Origin: Adhaeribacter sp.
Lineage (GTDB): Bacteria > Bacteroidota > Bacteroidia > Cytophagales > Hymenobacteraceae
DNA length: 17,265 bases
Assembly: GCA_028288395.1 (NCBI GenBank)
Contig: JAQBNV010000503.1
Span: 1 to 17,265 of the forward strand
Reading direction: 5' to 3'
Positions 15,496 through 17,265 of this stretch are shown piece after piece. Below the pieces are notes generated by a model. The model was not told where the DNA came from, did not search any database, and saw nothing but the letters and a program-made list of their open reading frames with translations. Each line of letters opens with the position of its first letter. Within the stretch, counting starts at the first letter, position 1. The position numbers were made by a program, and so were the translations under genes.

Positions 15496-16803
15496 ATGGC
15501 CTCATTCGAAGTTATAGGCGGCAATAAATTAAAAGGCGATATTTACCCCCAAGGTGCCAAAAATGAAGCTTTACAAATTTTGTGTGCCGTCTTACTTACT
15601 GCCGAACCCGTTACAATTGCAAATATTCCGGATATCAGGGACGTAAATAAACTGATTGAATTATTGGCCGATCTGGGCGTTAAAGTTACCCGCAATTCCC
15701 CGGACACCTACACCTTTCAGGCCGATGATATTAATTTAGATTACCTGAAAACAGATTCTTACGTGGCGCAAGGCCGGGCCATCCGGGGTTCGGTTATGAT
15801 AATGGGGCCTCTGCTTACCCGCTTTGGCACCTGCATGCTGCCCAAACCAGGCGGCGATAAAATAGGCCGCCGCCGGATGGATACCCACTTTATAGGCCTG
15901 CAGAAATTAGGCGCCCAGTTCACCTACGATTCGCAGGATAGCTTTTTTCATATCGAAGCGCCGAATAAACTTAAAGGCACTTACATGCTGCTGGACGAAG
16001 CTTCAGTAACTGGCACCGCCAATATTGTGATGGGCGCCGTAATGGCCGAAGGCATCACTACTATTTATAATGCTGCCTGCGAACCTTACCTGCAACAGCT
16101 GTGTAAAATGCTTTGCCGAATGGGTGCCAAAATCAGTGGTATCGGTTCTAATTTATTAAGTATTGAAGGCGTCGAAAAATTAGGCGGTACCGAGCACCGG
16201 ATGCTGCCCGATATGATTGAAATTGGTTCTTTTATGGGCCTAGCCGCCATGACCGGTTCCGAAATAACCATCAAAAATGCCCAGATTACGGAGCTAGGTA
16301 TTATCCCGGATACTTTCCGGAGCCTGGGGGTTAAGATGGAATTTCAGGGCGATGATATCTATTTACCGGCCCAGGACCATTACGAAATAGATACGTACAT
16401 CGACGGCAGCATCCTGACCATTGCTGACCAAATCTGGCCAGGATTTACCCCCGACCTGATAAGTGTGGCCCTTGTTACGGCCACCCAAGCGAAAGGCACC
16501 GTCCTGATTCACCAGAAGATGTTTGAAAGCCGTTTGTTCTTCGTAGATAAACTCATTGATATGGGCGCCCAGATTATTCTCTGTGATCCGCACCGGGCAA
16601 CTGTAATCGGGCAAAACCGCCAGGTACCGCTCCGGGGCATCAGCATGACTTCGCCGGATATCAGGGCCGGGGTTGCCCTGCTCATTGCTGCTTTATCCGC
16701 CGATGGCCGCAGCATCATCGAAAATGTAGAACAGATAGACCGGGGCTACCAATATATCGACAAACGTTTAAACGCCATCGGCGCCGATATCAGAAGGTTG
16801 TAA
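15496..16803 (+). CDS. murA: UDP-N-acetylglucosamine 1-carboxyvinyltransferase, Cys-to-Asp active-site type
   Basis: 435 aa; catalyses transfer of enolpyruvate from PEP to UDP-GlcNAc, the first committed step of peptidoglycan synthesis, in the cytoplasm. It has the repeated inside-out alpha/beta fold typical of the family. Visible sites: Lys22-Asn23 in GAKNEALQIL (UDP-GlcNAc/PEP contact), the IRGSVMIMGPLLTRFG segment with Arg97, the active-site loop PKPGGDKIGRRRMDTH, GFTPDL with the catalytic-base Asp, and DIRAGVALLIAAL with the late conserved Arg. In E. coli the loop reads GGC-x-IG; here Asp121 (codon 15856-15858) replaces that Cys. The same swap in Mycobacterium and Chlamydia enzymes keeps activity but prevents fosfomycin alkylation. 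Followed by a strong terminator. Confidence 0.97.
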   Translation: MASFEVIGGNKLKGDIYPQGAKNEALQILCAVLLTAEPVTIANIPDIRDVNKLIELLADLGVKVTRNSPDTYTFQADDINLDYLKTDSYVAQGRAIRGSVMIMGPLLTRFGTCMLPKPGGDKIGRRRMDTHFIGLQKLGAQFTYDSQDSFFHIEAPNKLKGTYMLLDEASVTGTANIVMGAVMAEGITTIYNAACEPYLQQLCKMLCRMGAKISGIGSNLLSIEGVEKLGGTEHRMLPDMIEIGSFMGLAAMTGSEITIKNAQITELGIIPDTFRSLGVKMEFQGDDIYLPAQDHYEIDTYIDGSILTIADQIWPGFTPDLISVALVTATQAKGTVLIHQKMFESRLFFVDKLIDMGAQIILCDPHRATVIGQNRQVPLRGISMTSPDIRAGVALLIAALSADGRSIIENVEQIDRGYQYIDKRLNAIGADIRRL

Positions 16804-16828
16804 TAGTAAACGAGATAATCAATAATTT

Positions 16829-16860
16829 AAAAAGCCCGGTATTTATACCGGGCTTTTTTT
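16829..16860 (+). terminator. Strong intrinsic terminator of murA
   Basis: Perfect stem AAAGCCCGGTAT/ATACCGGGCTTT (arms 16831-16842 and 16845-16856, 2-base loop) followed by a T run, starting about 25 bases after the murA stop codon. Confidence 0.92.
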
Positions 16861-16998
16861 GTGGCCAACTACCTACCGTTAGCGATGGAATAAATATATA
16901 GTTTTTCTTATGGATTATTTAGGCTGGTGCATCTGTTTATTATAGCGCCTCCTGGCCAGATCGCTGTTTCTTAATATTCACGTTAAAATCCAGAAGAA

Positions 16999-17244
16999 AT
17001 GTAACTGCTAATTATTTTCGCCCTCACACTTTCGTTGTTTTGCCGCTGCCAGGTTAAAACAGCTTTTCCAGAAAAAGACCCCGGAGATACATCCCAGGCG
17101 CATTATTTACCAGCGCCTCCAGAACAGCCAAACGAATCGTATGCCCGGGAAGAACAATCTGAATTAAAGGCTTCTGAAACCAGGCGTTATGAGGAACAAC
17201 CAGTGGTCATACCAAATAGTTTAAATTATCTTCTATCCGTGTAG
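16999..17244 (+). pseudogene. Small secreted or lipoprotein-like frame with a stop at codon 2
   Basis: An ATG at 16999-17001 is followed directly by TAA (17002-17004). The same frame then reads LLIIFALTLSLFCRCQVKTA, a convincing signal-peptide or lipoprotein-signal pattern, and continues for about 60 polar residues (FPEKDPGDTSQAHYLPAPPE, then Glu/Arg-rich, ending NSLNYLLSV) to a stop at 17242-17244. No family is recognised. Either the second codon has mutated from a Lys codon to TAA and the gene is dead, or translation begins at a non-ATG codon such as TTG 17035, which would lose the signal peptide. A GAAG purine run precedes the ATG. Confidence 0.4.
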
Positions 17245-17265
17245 CCATTAAAGTAATAGCTTAAT

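Overview
The window looks like chromosome from a Bacteroidota bacterium, most likely Cytophagales/Hymenobacteraceae (Adhaeribacter- or Hymenobacter-like; the genus is inference). The grounds are a DUF4290 gene beside murA, a TonB-dependent receptor with a CarboxypepD_reg-like N-terminal domain, a BlaI/M56 BlaR1 pair, and promoters of the Bacteroidota TAnnTTTG type directly upstream of three genes.

Layout. Positions 1-5868 hold four minus-strand genes: a YtxH-like small membrane protein, an unknown 105-aa protein, a predicted surface lipoprotein with a beta-helix-like fold, and a 939-aa TonB-dependent receptor. The last two form a two-gene operon (receptor first) with its own promoter and a terminator after the lipoprotein. 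The block is bracketed by two inverted copies of an ~86-bp repeat. The right copy is split by a 198-bp MITE-like insertion with 19-bp terminal inverted repeats and an 8-bp target duplication; the left copy shows the empty site. Positions 6355-7555 carry two unrecognised genes facing each other.

Positions 7755-11963 are a graveyard: a universal-stress-protein pseudogene, the C-terminus of an IS5-type transposase, a Gfo/Idh/MocA oxidoreductase remnant, and a BlaI/BlaR1-type regulatory pair in which both genes are broken. One intact-looking 36-aa single-helix membrane ORF lies among them. blaI is out of frame at a run of nine G's; blaR1 has frameshifts and an in-frame stop. The operator region upstream is nevertheless intact: three BlaI-type boxes at exact 19-bp spacing, two of which form a perfect 40-bp palindrome.

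Positions 12137-16860 are conserved core on the plus strand: a PcrA/UvrD-family helicase, a DUF4290 protein and MurA. MurA has Asp in place of the usual active-site Cys, which predicts fosfomycin insensitivity. A ~213-bp inverted-repeat element separates pcrA from the DUF4290 gene, and a 21-bp perfect hairpin contains the DUF4290 stop codon. After the murA terminator there is a small secreted-protein-like frame whose only obvious ATG is followed at once by a stop codon.

No CRISPR array, tRNA or rRNA was seen. No clearly new multi-gene system is evident. The best leads are the nested insertion, the triple-box operator left over a broken regulator pair, and the receptor/beta-helix lipoprotein operon that lacks a SusD.
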